64,000 bases of DNA from Acanthopleura granulata. Taxonomy: Eukaryota; Mollusca; Polyplacophora; Chitonida; Chitonidae. The DNA lies in contig JABBOT010000080.1 in NCBI GenBank assembly GCA_016165875.1, positions 3,131,205-3,195,204 on the forward strand, given 5' to 3'. Under the pieces are notes generated by a model, which made no database searches, had not been told where the DNA came from, and saw only the letters and a program-made list of their open reading frames with translations. The position numbers and the translations under genes were made by a program. Shown here piece after piece: positions 22,501-36,382 of the stretch; the first letter of the stretch is position 1, and each line of letters begins with the position of its first letter.

Positions 22501-22609
22501 TTGTTGTTCGGCTCGTGATTTTAACGTTAGTTCGCGAAAGCCCTTACTCTGTCTCGTTCAAGGCTAGCGTGATCTCTCTGCAATGCCGATTCGGCTTATA
22601 AAACTCAAA

Positions 22610-22710
22610 CTTAGGTGGACGGATTTCGCCGATAACCCGTGACCATTTGCCAACAATCACACTGTCATCGCTATTCTGGTTTTACTCTATATGCTGCAGC
22701 GCCTCTCTAA
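22610..22710 (-). repeat. Interspersed repeat family A fragment
   Basis: GTGACCATTTGCCAACAATCACACTGTCATCGC and GGTTTTACTCT in reverse orientation. It lies close to the 3' boundary of copy 0. Confidence 0.5.
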
Positions 22711-23044
22711 AGGGTCTACGAAATTAGTATATATTCCTAATATATTTCTGCGTCATATATAAAGCAAAAGAAAACAGTAGTACTTAAAAACTATGCCTCA
22801 ATCGAAAATATTTTCCTGCCTAAAATAAAGGTGATGTTCACAGTCAACGAATATCACAAGCGAGGCAAACGTTATCAAATTACTTACCTTGGTTTTTTTG
22901 ACTCATTGCTACCTGACCTCATAGTTAAGAGTTTTACACTTTAACAATGGCCGTTTCTTTATGAATGGTGAAAACCGGAATACCAGACCTAAATGAGCGA
23001 CCCATGGCAAGTTACTGACGAACTTACTCACTGAAATATAGACG

Positions 23045-25051
23045 GTTTATTGGAATTCTATAATGTTGTAAAAGTGTTACATATCTGATGTCGGTCGGCC
23101 ACATGTATCTACTGGGCTTGGATGTTGTACACATGGGTGGGGTTCATGTACAGAGCACTTGTATCACGACCAACCGCCTGGATTAAGACAGACGTACACA
23201 CACATGTCTAGATGGAATAACGACTAACAGAAACAAAATACTTGACATTTTTTAATGTACAACCACAAACACTTAACAATACCGTATGTGGGCAATATTT
23301 TAAAACTGCATTTGTTAAAAGCCCTAGGTGGCTCGTGTAAGGATTCGCAGTTATTACTTAACAGTGTTAAGTTCATGTGAAGTGACGCAGACTAGTGTAT
23401 CCTTGGTTTCATTGTCATATAGAATTTCATTGTTGTTCACTTTTTGGAGAATTCCATCTTGTAATACATGACAATTTCGTATATGTACAGCGTCATTTAT
23501 AGAAAAAGTTATGGGTACAATGTGTTAGTCTAATTTGGAAAACTAAATAACTGACACCATTCATCAAATTCCAACAGGGATCCTTCTTGTGATATGTCAT
23601 CGCGCTTTGACAATCTATTCCTGGCCGTTTTATGCGTTGTTAGGTGAAGATTAATTTGTCACTATATGTGAAAGAATGTTAGTTGAGACTAAATGATATT
23701 TTTGTGAATTTCAGCCTTTTTGCACCTATCTGCGCCGAATCAAAATTGCTCAAGCAAATATGTCCTATCATGACACTTTAACGAGCAATTTCATTAGTTT
23801 TCATTTTCTGTGATATTTTACGTAATGCCTATTTTTATTTGTAACAATTGACCTGGAAGCACGAACATATTCAGCCAAGTTTTGTTCAGCCAAGATAGCT
23901 TTTCTCCGACCGGTAGATACTGCGTGAAAATTAATTTGTCACTGTATGAGAGAGAATGTCAATGTTGTGACTAAATGCTTTTTTTGTGAATAGCTTAGGG
24001 AAACATACCATATAATGTGATTGAGTTTTCTGGAGCTTTGACTTTCTGAATTATGTGTGGATTTGTCACACGAGTCATGGTACAGATAATGATCTGGGTC
24101 AATAATCGCAAGACCAATTTCCAAAAACGAGAAATAACATGGACAATATGAAATATTGAGACAAAACAATACGACTGTCACTGACCTGATGTTGTGGTGG
24201 CTGAATGCTCAGTGGGTGAGATTGACTTGAACGGCTCGAAAGCCAAAGTAACCAGAGCAAATCTGAAAGAAGAAACAGACATGTGTAGTTAAAGGAACGT
24301 TATTAGAGAAAAGACAACAAATAATTTTTACACTTAATACTCTTTCACAGTTCGTTTTCCGGTAATTTGGTAGCAAAGCGCGACTCTTTTTCGGCGAACA
24401 TATGAGTTATCCGTGAAAATGATCTAACAAATTCGAGTCATCGAGTAAATCCGTACAGTACATGTTTACCTTCGGAGCCCTGTCCTCGTTTAATCCTCTT
24501 TCCTGGGAAATATTTACTTCACAAACATCTTGGTGTTCTTTTTGTGAAGATTATAAAACTGCTCCAACGGTCATGGCCACATCTAGAAATCTCGAAAATT
24601 GTTAGTACAAGAAATGATTCCCAGAGCTACGGATACATCATAAGGCCATCATCGCACCAACATTCCATTGTTGTATCGCCCACTTTGCCACATCGTGCCA
24701 TTGCGTCGTGACTATGGCCAGAGGATGTTCGGATGAAACGACGGTAGGATGGAGGCCCTAACCCTGGATGTTAGCTTCTAACCCGGGGACGGGTCCACGC
24801 CTGGCCCGGGTCAGCTTCATCACTGTCAGTGGTATGTCTTGGTCCAGATGAAAGAAAACAACATCTGCAATCTTAAACCCAGTCAGTGTCTCGAAAAATG
24901 TCATCCGACATCCCAAAATCCAGTTTCTCTCTGGCAATGAGGCGAAACTCGTTGAGTCCTGCGGCTATTGTCGTCTTTTTCTGGTTTCCACTGCAGTTTG
25001 ATACCGCACGAGCCTCTTCCAGTGGGTCTCCGCCCCATAAATTTTGTTCAT
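23045..25051 (-). pseudogene. CIDE-N/RHIM family, copy 0 (dead)
   Basis: Same layout as copies 1-3 but diverged. The CIDE-N exon (24783-25077, ATG at 25051) has a one-base deletion leading to an early TAG, a second frameshift, and a donor changed from GTAAGA to GTTAGA. The 77-nt exon (24186-24262) keeps both splice sites. The linker exon remnant (about 23400-23458) still reads VLQDGILQKVNN. The RHIM exon (start 23177) has TAG at codon 23 (23109-23111), and its core is IHVA instead of VQVG. Differences from copy 1 in the linker exon are often third-position, which supports past coding. It probably represents the oldest duplicate in the cluster. Confidence 0.8.
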
Positions 25052-25378
25052 GCTACTGTATCAATTCTCAACCAAATCTGAAAAACACAAGACACCCAGA
25101 AATATATGTATCATGAGAGAAAATTTAAACTTGCTCACATGTCTTTGGAAAATGTGCTTTGCTGACAGGGTTATGGAGAACTTCATTCAGATATATTTAC
25201 ATGGTCATGAATAACACGAATAATATCCGTTGTCGTTCTGAAAGATCCCGAGAAGCACGCCGCAGATCTGCTTGAAAGGTTATGCGAAGCGTAATAGGCA
25301 TGTGAAACTTGATTTAAATATGTTGTCGTATGTGGTCATGGAAAACATGGTTCAGAACTGAAGACATGATTAGGGAAA

Positions 25379-25513
25379 GAATGATTCAGATGTGTTAGCA
25401 AGATCATGTATTGTCATTGGAATTGGAACAATGATTCTGATGTGTTAGCAGGATCATGTATTGTCATTGGAAATGGAACAATGATTCAGATGTGTTGTTA
25501 TGGTCATGATCAA
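25379..25513. repeat. 50-bp minisatellite, copy 0 intron
   Basis: About 2.5 units of AATGATTCAGATGTGTTAGC plus AAGATCATGTATTGTCATTGGAATTGGAAC. The same array lies in intron 1 of copies 1-3 with different unit numbers. Confidence 0.75.
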
Positions 25514-26365
25514 ACGTGTTGGCAGGGGCACAGAAAACATGGTTCATATCAAATGGCATGACTATAGAAAATGCTATTCAGATGTGATGGAAATGAGATC
25601 TAGACATTTGTGAACATTTCGTAGGAAATCTTGTGCAGATCTTGAGACAGGAGAGACATGTGTATAGGGAGGCTTAATGGACACATTATCCATATTACCT
25701 AATCCGCTCATAAAATTGTAGGAATCAGAGGAAGTGCTATATAGGGTAGAATTACAAGGGGCATAAGAAATACATGGGGCGCCGAGGGTCACTTTCTGAT
25801 TTACCTACATTATTTACATATCGTTAACTTTTCGACAGTATTTTATTGTCCACTGGTGATCTGAAGGTGCCCGTGCTTTTAAGGCTTATGGGAGACTGAC
25901 CAATCAGGGAACCAGGAGATATCAGCCGTTTATAACTTTTCTGAGTTGTATGTCAATACAACATGTAATAACAATATGGACACGACACCTTTCAGCGTTA
26001 TATATTTTAATTATAACTAGAGCAGGTGTGAAAAACACTGCAATTCTTTCCAGACCATTGTGTTCTAAAGAGAGTAAGTTTCTACATCAATTCACGTAAT
26101 AAATTCACATGTAAACTTAAAGGAAGAGGCAGCAAATAATGGACTTTACTGTTACAAGTCCTAAAGTCTGCTCTATCTTCGTTATCCGTTATCAATCTCA
26201 CAGGATTGCTGTTTTTAAGAAAACACTGAATAATTTGTGCGTTTAGGTGGTTTTGCAAAATCAGCCATATTCAGGTATATAGTCAATGAGTATGTCGTAC
26301 CCAGAGAATCGCTACTCTCCTCAAACTCCTCACAGTTCCATTTTGCTAAAATGCTTTAGGTATAT

Positions 26366-26425
26366 GCCAAAAAAACAACAACAACAACAACAAAAAAAAC
26401 AAAACAAAACAAAAAAACAAAAAGA
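26366..26425. repeat. CAA/A-rich simple repeat
   Basis: (CAA)n passing into A-rich (CAAAA)n. The 93-codon frame at 26286 runs through it and is not a gene. Confidence 0.8.
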
Positions 26426-28062
26426 CCGATGGGACGACAGTTTGAGGACGGCGCCGCAAACAGTCGGCCCAGCCATTTTTCTTGCATACATCTATGGCAT
26501 TTACGCAAAATTATCAAACTTTTTTATTTCTTTACATATACATCAGAAATTTAGAGGACAACGTTAATATAAAATTATTTTTTACTTCATTTTTGATTTT
26601 TTACTTTGTATGCTTGGCATTAAACTTGATATGTTGTGTTTTTAATTTGATAGAGACATAGGATATGTTTGACAACCTGTTCAACCTTTAATTCTAAGAT
26701 GTCACATGGATCATTGTCAGGTTACTGCATGCAAGAGGATCTTGTATGCTTCGTTCATTTTGGACAGACAAAAGACAGACAAAAAGTGAAAAATTTAAAA
26801 ATTTACTATGTCATATGAAACAAGTTTAATGTCAAATGTCTGCTCCTGAACATTAATTTGTGTGCTTGTTATTAGTTAGAAATCGCTAAAAATCCAGTGT
26901 AGTATTAACATTTGTTCCCATTGGCTATGGTGCGTCCTATACGTCATCAACTTTTGAAGGGACCTATGTCAAAAGCGTTTTAAAAGGCTGATGGTGACAT
27001 AACCTCAAACAACGGCTTTATAGAGATGGAAGGCGTGTTTTTTATATAATGCATAAGTTTAAACATGTTTTTCTAGCAACAGAAAAAATTTATCTTTGTA
27101 TGATCAATAAACAAAAGTCTTGGTTTTCTTTTAATATCCCGTATTATTGATTTGCTGCCTCTTTCTTTAAGTTGAACCACAACCCTAACAGCATAATATG
27201 AAATGTGGTGGTACCACTAAGCCCCGCGCAGCAGACAGTTGATAATCTCCGAGCATAAAATTAACCTTCGGGCTTGGTCGGGCAGGAGCTTGTAGGTCAC
27301 ATGATCAAGAGATTTCACGAGATTTAGTTTCCATATGGCGGCACCCTGTGAACCTGGCTAAAAATGATGAAAATCTGTCATTTATCAACGATTCAGGTAC
27401 TTATTTGTGTTTTATTCAATACTAACATAGAAACAAGAAGCCATAGGACGAATTATCCACTGGAATTGTTATGTTTGACACTTCGTATGTGACTGGGGAA
27501 TGGCTTTTCAGTTGTCAGACAAAACTTGACCACTTCATTTTTCGAGACAGTAATCAGGATTCACCGACAGATTTGTCCACACCTCATACCCTTTTACCCG
27601 CTTTGCGGGCCACTACAGTGTCAGGTTACAAGAGTGTTCCGCGCTTGGCAAAATTACGTCACATCTCAGACAGAATGGCTGCGTTTCATGCCGGTCGACG
27701 GAGAAGAGTAATGTCAATATCTACCGTCATAATGGCTGTAAAAAAAATACTTTACGAAATAAACACATAATATTGCCCAACCTTTATGGAAAACTTAACT
27801 TGGAACATGAGCTGTCTTTCATTTTAAACAAACTCGTTGTGTACTCGTTGTTCACAAAACGTGCGTATGTTCAGTTTTGTTACACTTATGTGTACCTGTA
27901 GTATGCAGTCGTTTTTGTAAAGTAAACCAGCGCCTTTCGCTGGCCAGACACCTGAATAACAGCACTAAGTATCATATTAATAATATCGGCATGTATAAAA
28001 CAGTATAAACTCTCGTTAATATCTGACACTTTAGAAAAAATAAATATAAATAACCAGCTTAC

Positions 28063-28305
28063 TGCGATGTGCGAGGTGCCGTGTGTTCCAGCCCAGAGTT
28101 TCTGGCCCCTTCCCTCCGCACAGGCTTATATACTCCCATGATTGAGGACCCTGGATGGACAAGGGAATACCCACGGAATCTTATTGCGTGCTCTATCCCT
28201 TTGATCGTCAGGCATCGCTGATACACGTAGTTCTTTCTCTGGATACAAATATGTACACTACTTACACAAGGGTAATCAGTAAATGATGTTATTGCAATAT
28301 TGCAA
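28063..28305 (-). promoter_or_regulatory. Promoter and untranslated exon 1 of copy 0
   Basis: Reading the - strand: dyad TTGCAATATTGCAA (28292-28305), kappaB-like GGGTATTCCC (28163-28172), TATATAAG (28125-28132), then a short leader ending at donor GTAAGC after 28063. Order and spacing match copies 1 and 2, although the gene body is dead. Confidence 0.65.
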
Positions 28306-28844
28306 CAAGTTAGGTCAATTCCAGACTTTGCAACATATCTGTTAGACGGGTACAGTTTTAAGTCTCTGTATAATACTGTATAAGGCATACTAACCAACCA
28401 ATGATATACCTCCAACGCACTAGTAAACACTTCTGAACCAGTAGGACACGTTCATTTGCTTACTGCGAAGTTAGCTAGCCAACGGAAATCACAGTTGTCA
28501 TTTCTAACCGAAACGAGCCTTTACGATTCGTTTCTGGTAGAGTTATAAGAGCAGTGTATACTCCCATTGGTGTGCTTTGAACATTCTAAGGTGTTTTCAA
28601 ACAATGTAGCTTGTTTTTGTTTTTTTTTTTCATAAAAAGTTATAAAAGTTATTGAAAGTGAAATCCAAGACTTGTAAGGGTTTTGAAGAACAGGCAATTT
28701 CACACATTGAAAGTTAAAATAAACGTTTCAGTTTGTGTCCAGATACCACTAACTACGCCAACAACACACCTATCAGTTGCCCCTTTCGTGCTTTTGCAAA
28801 CATTGCTTTATTTTATTTTTAACTTTTTTCACCCAATTTGACAG

Positions 28845-28955
28845 GTGCTGAAGGTTGCACAAGCAATGTACAAGCAATGTGTGGAGAAGATATATGGAGC
28901 TTCAAAGACTGGCGAAGAATACCTACCTCTCAACACCAAGACAAAGGAAATATGA
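28845..28955 (+). CDS. Possible last exon of an unrecognised gene
   Basis: After an acceptor-like TTTGACAG the + strand reads VLKVAQAMYKQCVEKIYG, then ASKTGEEYLPLNTKTKEI and TGA (36 residues). The lysine- and glutamate-rich composition and lack of low complexity look like real protein. I find no upstream exon in this window and do not recognise the family. It may be a fragment brought in by a repeat. Confidence 0.35.
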   Translation: MLKVAQAMYKQCVEKIYGASKTGEEYLPLNTKTKEI

Positions 28956-29150
28956 ACTCATTAGCACAGTGGGTCATTATCAACGGAAAACAAGGGAAAT
29001 CTGACTGCATCGGCAGAGTAGGTCCTAATATACGGAACACTAGGGAAATCTGACTACATCATCACAGCGCAGGTCGTAATGAACAGAAGACAGGGGAAAT
29101 AAGACTGCATCAGCCCACTTGGGCATAGTAAACTGGAAAAATCACTGCAT
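28956..29150. repeat. Degenerate ~60-bp tandem repeat
   Basis: Three units with AGGGGAAATCTGACTGCATC-like cores spaced about 60 bases apart, directly after the possible exon at 28845. Confidence 0.55.
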
Positions 29151-29594
29151 CTAGCCACCTTTGAAGAAAGCAGATTTTGTACGTGAAAATCCTATACTTT
29201 TGTGACATCCTATCTCTTTGCTGATCAGTGATAAACAGGCATGAGAAAAAGAAATATCACTGATTCTTGATAGAAGGGTGTAAGTCTCGTGTTGGCTAGG
29301 GTCTACTAAAAGGGCATATATGGATGACCATGCCTTTACAAAGCCAAATTTGTTTTGCAGGTACCGCCACTCAACATCCAACATACCAGCGTCACCCAGC
29401 GGCTGACCAACATTTTACACAAGTATACCCGAAAATGTACTTTCCTTCCGTTTATAATATTTTTTGGCAAAGAACTAGGTTAATTGGGAGCGTTTAAATG
29501 ATTGTATTTTTAGAGTTGCTAGTTTTCTGTGTTGATCGTTTCTGACCAGCATCAGTGGGATCGCGCCTAGCTGTGCCCGATTCCCTCCGCCAAT

Positions 29595-29662
29595 AAACAC
29601 GATGTTGAAATGAAAATACTGTTCAGGTACGGTGTTAAACACTAATCAAATAAATAACATTA
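29595..29662 (+). mobile_element. SINE 3' tail
   Basis: GGTACGGTGTTAAACACTAATCAAATAAATAAC is the SINE terminus. The body upstream is decayed. Confidence 0.5.
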
Positions 29663-32129
29663 AATAATCAAATCATGCAAGCGATTTTTATTGTTCATGG
29701 AGATTATACAGTGTATTTGCCTTAAAGTCAGAGACTGCCCATGTCCAAAGTTAAATTTGTCAAAAAGGTTGGACAATATTATAATTATTTCTGTGCTACG
29801 ACATTGGAAATTGACATTTAACTGTCCAAGTGTAATTGTTCCAAGTGCGGATCACACTGGTAACCTGACACTGTTGTAAGCTGCTAGGGTTGTGTTTGTA
29901 ACTTAAGTATATATGTAAATTTATAACATGAAATGATCAAGAAACTTACCCTTGCCACAAAAAATAGCCTGGAAATACTTTGTGGAGTTGTTCACACTTG
30001 CTATACGTGTACTTTATAATTAATATATATAGAATTAAAACCGTGTCTTGTCCCTATGATATTACATGTTATCCTGACAGTCAACTCTGAAGATTTACGT
30101 TACATCTTCTAAACATTTGATATCTATTAAGTCTCTGATTGGTCAATCTCCCATAAGCTTAAAAGCATAGGCCCCTCCATATCCCCAGTCGGCAGCACAA
30201 CAATCCATATTTCAAACCAAGACATTTCAGCAACGAATTCATACAATTTCAAACCGCTTTTTACATGTAAGAGAGAATTTTAGAATATTTTTAGTGAAGA
30301 GTATCTCAGTCATAAACTGTCTTTTATTTCAAAGATTATAATAACTGCCATTTTCAAATGTTAAACCTGTAAGGGTTCCCTTATCGGAGAGGAAAGCTGA
30401 CAAATGGCTTGTGCAACTCTCAGACAGCCATAGGCCTTACACAAGATCAAACACAGAAACACACTGAGTTCAATACATATATTTCAACAAAATACACAAA
30501 TAGTACAACTGACAATAATATAGAAAAACAATACAGATAATTACAAATTATATAGTTTCTTACTGATGACAGCTTCCAAATCCAGTTCTTTGGAATTCTC
30601 GAATAGAAGAATGACAGCCGTGAAGTGACGAACAGCAGTGCGCACGGCACGCCAACGATGGTTTTAAAATCCAACTTCCCGGCCAGGTGCAACTTTCCAG
30701 GGTGGACGGGTTGACAATAGCCTCCGTGATACCGAGCTGGGCATGCAAGTTTCAGTACTCAGAAATATACACCAAGTCACTTGCAGGATAAATTGGGATG
30801 AAATATTCGTAATCACACAAAGAGACAATGGGCGATACAAGTTCCAACAAAACGTCTCAGAAAATTGACAAGTGGCGATACACAAGCTCACAAAGTGCTA
30901 CGTAAAGAAAAATGGAGTACAAAATAATGTATTTCGTATGGCATGAGAGCCGATATCTGGAAATCCCACAAAATCCTTCAAAGTGGACAAGAGTAAATTT
31001 GACTGCTCTCAAGTGGAAGTGAATAAAATGACTGCTCTCAAATGAACTTGAGTAAAAGACTGCGAGCCTAACAACTTGGTCACTTATATTTATAGACTAA
31101 CATAAGAAAAATTGTGGATGGTGAAATCGTAAACATGTTTACAACATGGGTACATCTTTCCACCATGTACCCTCTATGTACAGTTATATGAAACTAATAA
31201 ACACAGAAGCCTCGCGAACGCACAACTGAATTCCAGTGCAGACTACAACATTCACAGGGGGAAAAATGTAGATCAGACACTGATCCGGTTAGCGCAAAAC
31301 AAATAAAAAAATATAATACAGTATTTTAAAAACGGAGTTCGCAACAAACCTGTTGCTCTTATGGGGTACCATGGTGATTATGATGACAAGGCGGTTGATC
31401 GAAAAGCCTTTTTGTTAAGCCACCAAACCTGTAACAAAGGTGCACGGGTTTTAGTCACGCAGCATTCACGTAGCTTAGTCTGTATTTCAATAGTACTTAC
31501 ATGCCTGACGCAATATCCAGACATTTGAAGTGACTGTGTAAAGACTGATGTCTTGAGCCAAGAAACAATATCTTCCGTCCTGCACAGCTGGACTAGTATC
31601 AGGCTTCATGCTTCAATGCGCAGAATGCTACTTCCCACCGCACTAAGTCGTTTTTCTAAAATCTATCGCATGGCCCTCAGGTTGGAGAAGCCAAGTTCTG
31701 ACCAACCCGGTGTTAAAATCCTGTGACTGTTTTATGGTGACATATCTAAACCCATTGAGGCAGCACTAAATATATGTATGTCTGCATTGATACCGGTCAT
31801 TTACAAGGTGACACAATAGACAAAAAAAGGGAGGAAAAACCTAGAGACTGGTTTAAACTTACTTTCATGTTGCCTGGAGAGGGATGTGTTTGGGAAATCT
31901 TGTGTTTGGGGGAGGGGATGGCGATGGGGAGCAGGAGAAGCTTACAGAATGACAGTGGTGATGTTAAGTTGAGCAATAGATCTTTCACGCTGAGACTATT
32001 ATTGCCCAGCATATGATTCAACTTAGAAAAGTATTCAACTGATGTAAGTTACATCAACTGGGACTCTGTTGGTGGACTAAGCCTGCTCCCTTTGCACTGT
32101 TTTCATGTTACTGTGTATACATGTGTTGA
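29663..32129. other. Unassigned region before the tandem array
   Basis: No exon, recognised repeat or family A copy could be supported. The longest frames (75-81 codons) overlap one another on both strands and have no splice context or second copy. Confidence 0.4.
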
Positions 32130-32390
32130 ATATGATGATAACACAGCGCTTTGTGTAACTATAGAGCAATGAGATTTAATAAATTGCATTTATACATCAG
32201 TGTAATTTTTGTTAGGTAATTCTGCTTAAGCCATTGTGCTATAGGAAGTTCTTACTTCTTAAACACATACATGAATATAACCCTAACTTAGGTAAAAAGA
32301 GGCCGGAATTCACCGGTAGGGTGTAACCATTTGTCAACTATCGCACTGCTGTCCCTTATCTGGTTTTCTCTGTGCTGTAATACTAGATAC
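32130..32390 (-). repeat. Interspersed repeat family A at unit 1 boundary
   Basis: TAATAAATTGCATTTATACATCA, TAGGTAATTCTGCTTAAGCCATTGTGCTA, ACATACATGAATATAACCC and GTAACCATTTGTCAACTATCGCAC in the usual order. It sits where homology with units 2 and 3 begins. Confidence 0.7.
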
Positions 32391-32639
32391 TGTGTAGTGT
32401 GCAGAACTTAAATTTTGTTACACGGCCTCTGTTAACATCACCAGCAAATATGCTGAAAATCATCTTTAGTTGGTGGCCTCTTTATATCAAGAGACCAATG
32501 AGAATACATGAATAGTGACATAAGCTGAAGACTTCTATTGATAACCCGAAAGCCGATGTCCTTGGGGATTCTGGTGATGGGCAATGCATCCCGAGTTCCG
32601 GTCTCTTTGAATTGTTTTCATGTTATTGTTTCTTAAATG

Positions 32640-32865
32640 TGATGACAACACATCATGCTGTAGTCATTCCAGACCAATGGGGTCTATTAATTGCAATAAA
32701 CATCACCGCCATTTGTTTTGTAAGTTGCTGCCATTTATGTATTTATATGAACAGTTAGAATGAAACCCAACTTAGACGAATGGACAAGCGGTCGTGTTTT
32801 ACCGGCTACATGTGACATTTGCCAACAATTTCACTTCCGTAGCTGGTCTGGTTTTTAGTAGTTTT
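32640..32865 (-). repeat. Interspersed repeat family A
   Basis: The second family A copy of unit 1, corresponding to 44165-44435 and 55270-55530. The middle copy present in units 2 and 3 is not evident here. Confidence 0.65.
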
Positions 32866-34508
32866 TATATTTAATTTGGGGAAAATTTTTTTCTGAGAAC
32901 GGTATGACTCGCTCAGATAACTCTGGCACAGGACATACCCCTATATCATTTACGACAATTTTCCACTAATGCCATCTTGATACGTAGTTCCAGTCATTGT
33001 CCGGTGTGGTCCCGACGACGAGGCAAAAAGTGAACCCTCACACCCTCACAGATTTATAAGTGCTCTGTTTTTGACCACATAAATACCAACTGGGGTACTT
33101 CTCAACAGATGTTTATAGATTCATCAAAATTCCCCGAGGGAGGGGACTGAAGAACTGGTATTACATTATGTGTCTAAACTACTGTAAGACATTTTGGCCC
33201 TAGGAGTTCCGACCGTCTGATTATGTATCCCGTCACGTGTTCTTAGATTTCAGACCAAGCAGACATGTGATATTTTCAGAATCATTTAGTATGTTCCAAG
33301 ACCTAGTTCTAGATTACCAGATGTTCTCTCTACTTCGTACTATATAGGCATTAATTTAACAATAATGTAAATATTTTCACCAGCATCGTGGTCGGAGAAA
33401 ACCAACGGGTAGAATAAGAATATACCTGTTGGACTACCCTGTCCGTTCGAGGAGCTGTAAACAGTATTTAATCACTTTTTTTAATTTCAAGCTATAGGAA
33501 AGGGATTGGGAGTCATCCTAAAAGAATACCGTATGTTCCATTTTATTTTTTCCCTTGAGTTATCTCCCCTGAATCAAAACTCCGCCATTTTTCAGTTACA
33601 GTCAGGTCAGCCTGACTCACCCTTAAATGAGAAGAAAACATAAAAATGATGCCAAAGTCAGATGAAATAGGGTCAAAAATTATTTGCAAATATGGTCTTT
33701 AATGTTTTCCTGGATTTTTATTTCGGGAGAAAACGGTATTTGAATATATTTTTGCATGGTGGGTATTTGGGACCAACTTTGGTATTTATCCTTGTGGCAT
33801 AATAAATAAATGTTCCAAATAAGGATGTGATGCATAATAAATTTATTTGAATGCAAATTTTGTTGTTTGTGTCCAAACATATACATTTAAACCGAATTAT
33901 GATTACATTTATGGACATATTACAAATATAAACATGATCCAGCTTGAATACCTGTGTTAGCTGAAATTTGAGTGCAAAAGTATTTATTAAACATGTGTTA
34001 CAAATTCATTTATAACATTATTACGGGAAAACTATGTATACCACAAGGTTGTCACAAATGCCCACCACACAAAAATTACAACTACCTTTTTCTTCTTAAA
34101 GAAAAATTGAAAACATATTGAAAAGACCACATTTACATTGAACTTATCGTACTCTTTCATTTGAACTTCATGTCATTTTCTTGTTCTTTCCACCTTTAAT
34201 TCCTCCAGATCAAATTTACATGGCTCCGGCGTTTGTGACAAAACTGAGGATTCAGTCACTTTTTTGTGTTCCATTAATTTGTTCAACTGTGACTGACTCT
34301 ACCCTGAATGCTGCGTTAAAACTGCTAAGGCATCGTTGAAGCTTTAACCAGTTTCGTCATCAGTTGTAGATTTTAATCTTTCGTTAACATCATGGTGTTT
34401 TAATTGTATCACCTCTCTGTCAACACGATGTCCTTACGTGCGTGATATTTTTCTTGGCGCCTATCATATCCTCAGAATGAAACCGCCATTAAAGTAAATC
34501 ATAATAGT

Positions 34509-34544
34509 CATTATCATCATCATCATCGTCATCATCATCATCAA
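34509..34544. repeat. CAT microsatellite, unit 1
   Basis: (CAT)n with one CGT interruption. Equivalent tracts lie at 45765-45797 and 57117-57140. Confidence 0.9.
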
Positions 34545-34659
34545 ACAGTTACAGGCGACAGACACCGGGGAGATCAAGTTTAGCACTGTCATGGCTTGTT
34601 TCAGGACTGAACCCTGTTCTCTCGCTTGCGAGGGAAACGTTCTGTATCCTCCCTCATCT

Positions 34660-34937
34660 TAATGCGGTGGAGGACCTTTGTGTCCGAAGTGTTTAGCGGG
34701 CTATCGAAGCACAGTTGGCCGGGAACCTCTCACAGATTCTGTGAGTTCAAGGCCAGCTCATGCTGGCTTCCCGTCATGTCGTACATGGGAAGATCTGTCA
34801 GCAACCTGTGGATGGTCATGGGCTTCTCCCTGGTTCTGTCGGTTTTCTTCATATCATAATGCTGCCCGCCGTCGTATAAGTCAAAATTCTTGAGTACGGC
34901 GTGAAATACATAGCTAAACTAAGAAATAAATAAATAG
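34660..34937 (+). mobile_element. tRNA-derived SINE, unit 1
   Basis: A tRNA-like head (B-box-like TGTGAGTTCAAGGCC), the CAGCAACCTGTGGATGGTCATGG middle, the 3' domain GCCGTCGTATAAGTCAAAATTCTTGAGTACGGCGT and an AATAAATAAATA tail. It was present before the duplication, since each unit has it in the same place. Confidence 0.8.
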
Positions 34938-36382
34938 TGGGGTCACGAAAGATATTGTGAACATGGAAGAAACCTGAACTTTGATTGCAGTGTAGGCAGA
35001 AAACAATCTTTGATGGACAAAGAAATATTGTGTGCCTGAGTTCTAGTGAGGCAGCACTACACACATGTGTGTCCGCATTGTGAATGAGCTGCTACAAGGA
35101 TATGCCCACAATATCACTAAAGGCGCCATAATCGCCAAAGTAACAAAGAAACAATCCTTCATACACTGGTGGTTATTCATATTTTCGTGTTCTCGTTGGA
35201 TCAACCATAAAAAGAGAGGAAAGACCCTGTTCCCGGTTTCATCTTACTTCCAGCTGGTATTTTGGGCTGATTTAATCAAAAGTGTTTGTTATACTTAAGC
35301 AAGTTAGGTTTTTTTTATATAAGCACTCGATGTTGGACTATGCAAAATAGTACCAAATCAAGCAGCTTACTCAGCTTAAGAAGTTTCGTGAAACCAGACC
35401 TGGAAAGGAAAGAAACCAACACACACAAAAGGGAAATAACTCTAGATTATACAGTAAACTTATTTAATAATGGTGTTCATGTCTGCAAAGCGGCGTCGTT
35501 CTATCTGTGCAACGATTTAAACGTAGCGATTATGAATCAGTGTTAACCTGGTAAGTTATTCCTAAAAGGTGAAAGGGAGCAAATAAGTTAAAAATAAATA
35601 TGAATTCGATGTGGAAAAAAATTATAACCTTTTACAGCGCTAAAGATACAATTGTCACTTTGTGGAATGAAACTGATCCCATTACTGAAGAATAATTTTA
35701 ACATGTTTAAAACAGTTAATTAATAAATGTACTTTTATCACAAGTTACTTGACCGGTGAAAACATGATTTTGTAAGCTTAATATATTCTCTCACGAATTT
35801 TATCTGCAGGCAACTGAAAAGCACAAGTTTAAATTGTAGCAGAGATAGAAAAATTTTTTTTCTTGGTAGTTTTAATTGGCTTTCTTAAAAATAAAAGAAA
35901 TATTTTTTGAATTACAAAGAAATAGACAAGTTAAAAATGAGTCGTGAACCTAAAGGTCTAAGTGTGACACAATGTGTGAGACTTTAGAAGAACGAGATTC
36001 ATTTTGAATGATTCCTCTCTCTACTTAATTGTAAATATTACGACATGTCGTGTCACACATATACCTAAAACGTTCGCGGAACACCTTGGCTGCTTTTAAT
36101 AACTTTAAGTTTTTAAATTTAATGGTTAAAGTTGTAGTCAAATCGATCATCCGCTGAATCCGTGAGCAAGTCTAGAAATGACCTCCACAGTAGGCCCGAT
36201 CACACACGCACCCTCCAAACGTAGCAGTCCAAGTCGTTCATTGGAGGTAAAATGGAGGCAGTTCATGCATGTTTGCATTATTGCGATTTGGTTGAGAATT
36301 GTAGTCTTTGCTTGGTTGAGAAATGATACTTTTGCCTTGTTTGACTCCCCGGGCATTTCGAGGAAACCTGGTCTTATTTTAA

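Larger units (their letters stand above)
18833..23044. other. Intergenic, repeat-rich
   Basis: Between the CAP stop and copy 0 of the CIDE-N family I see two blocks of degenerate tandem repeats, three family A copies and one weak - strand open frame, listed separately. No exon is convincing. Confidence 0.5.

Noticed and set aside
27471..27770. 99-codon + strand frame near a G+C-richer patch
   Set aside because: No domain, no second copy, and a competing frame over the same bases.
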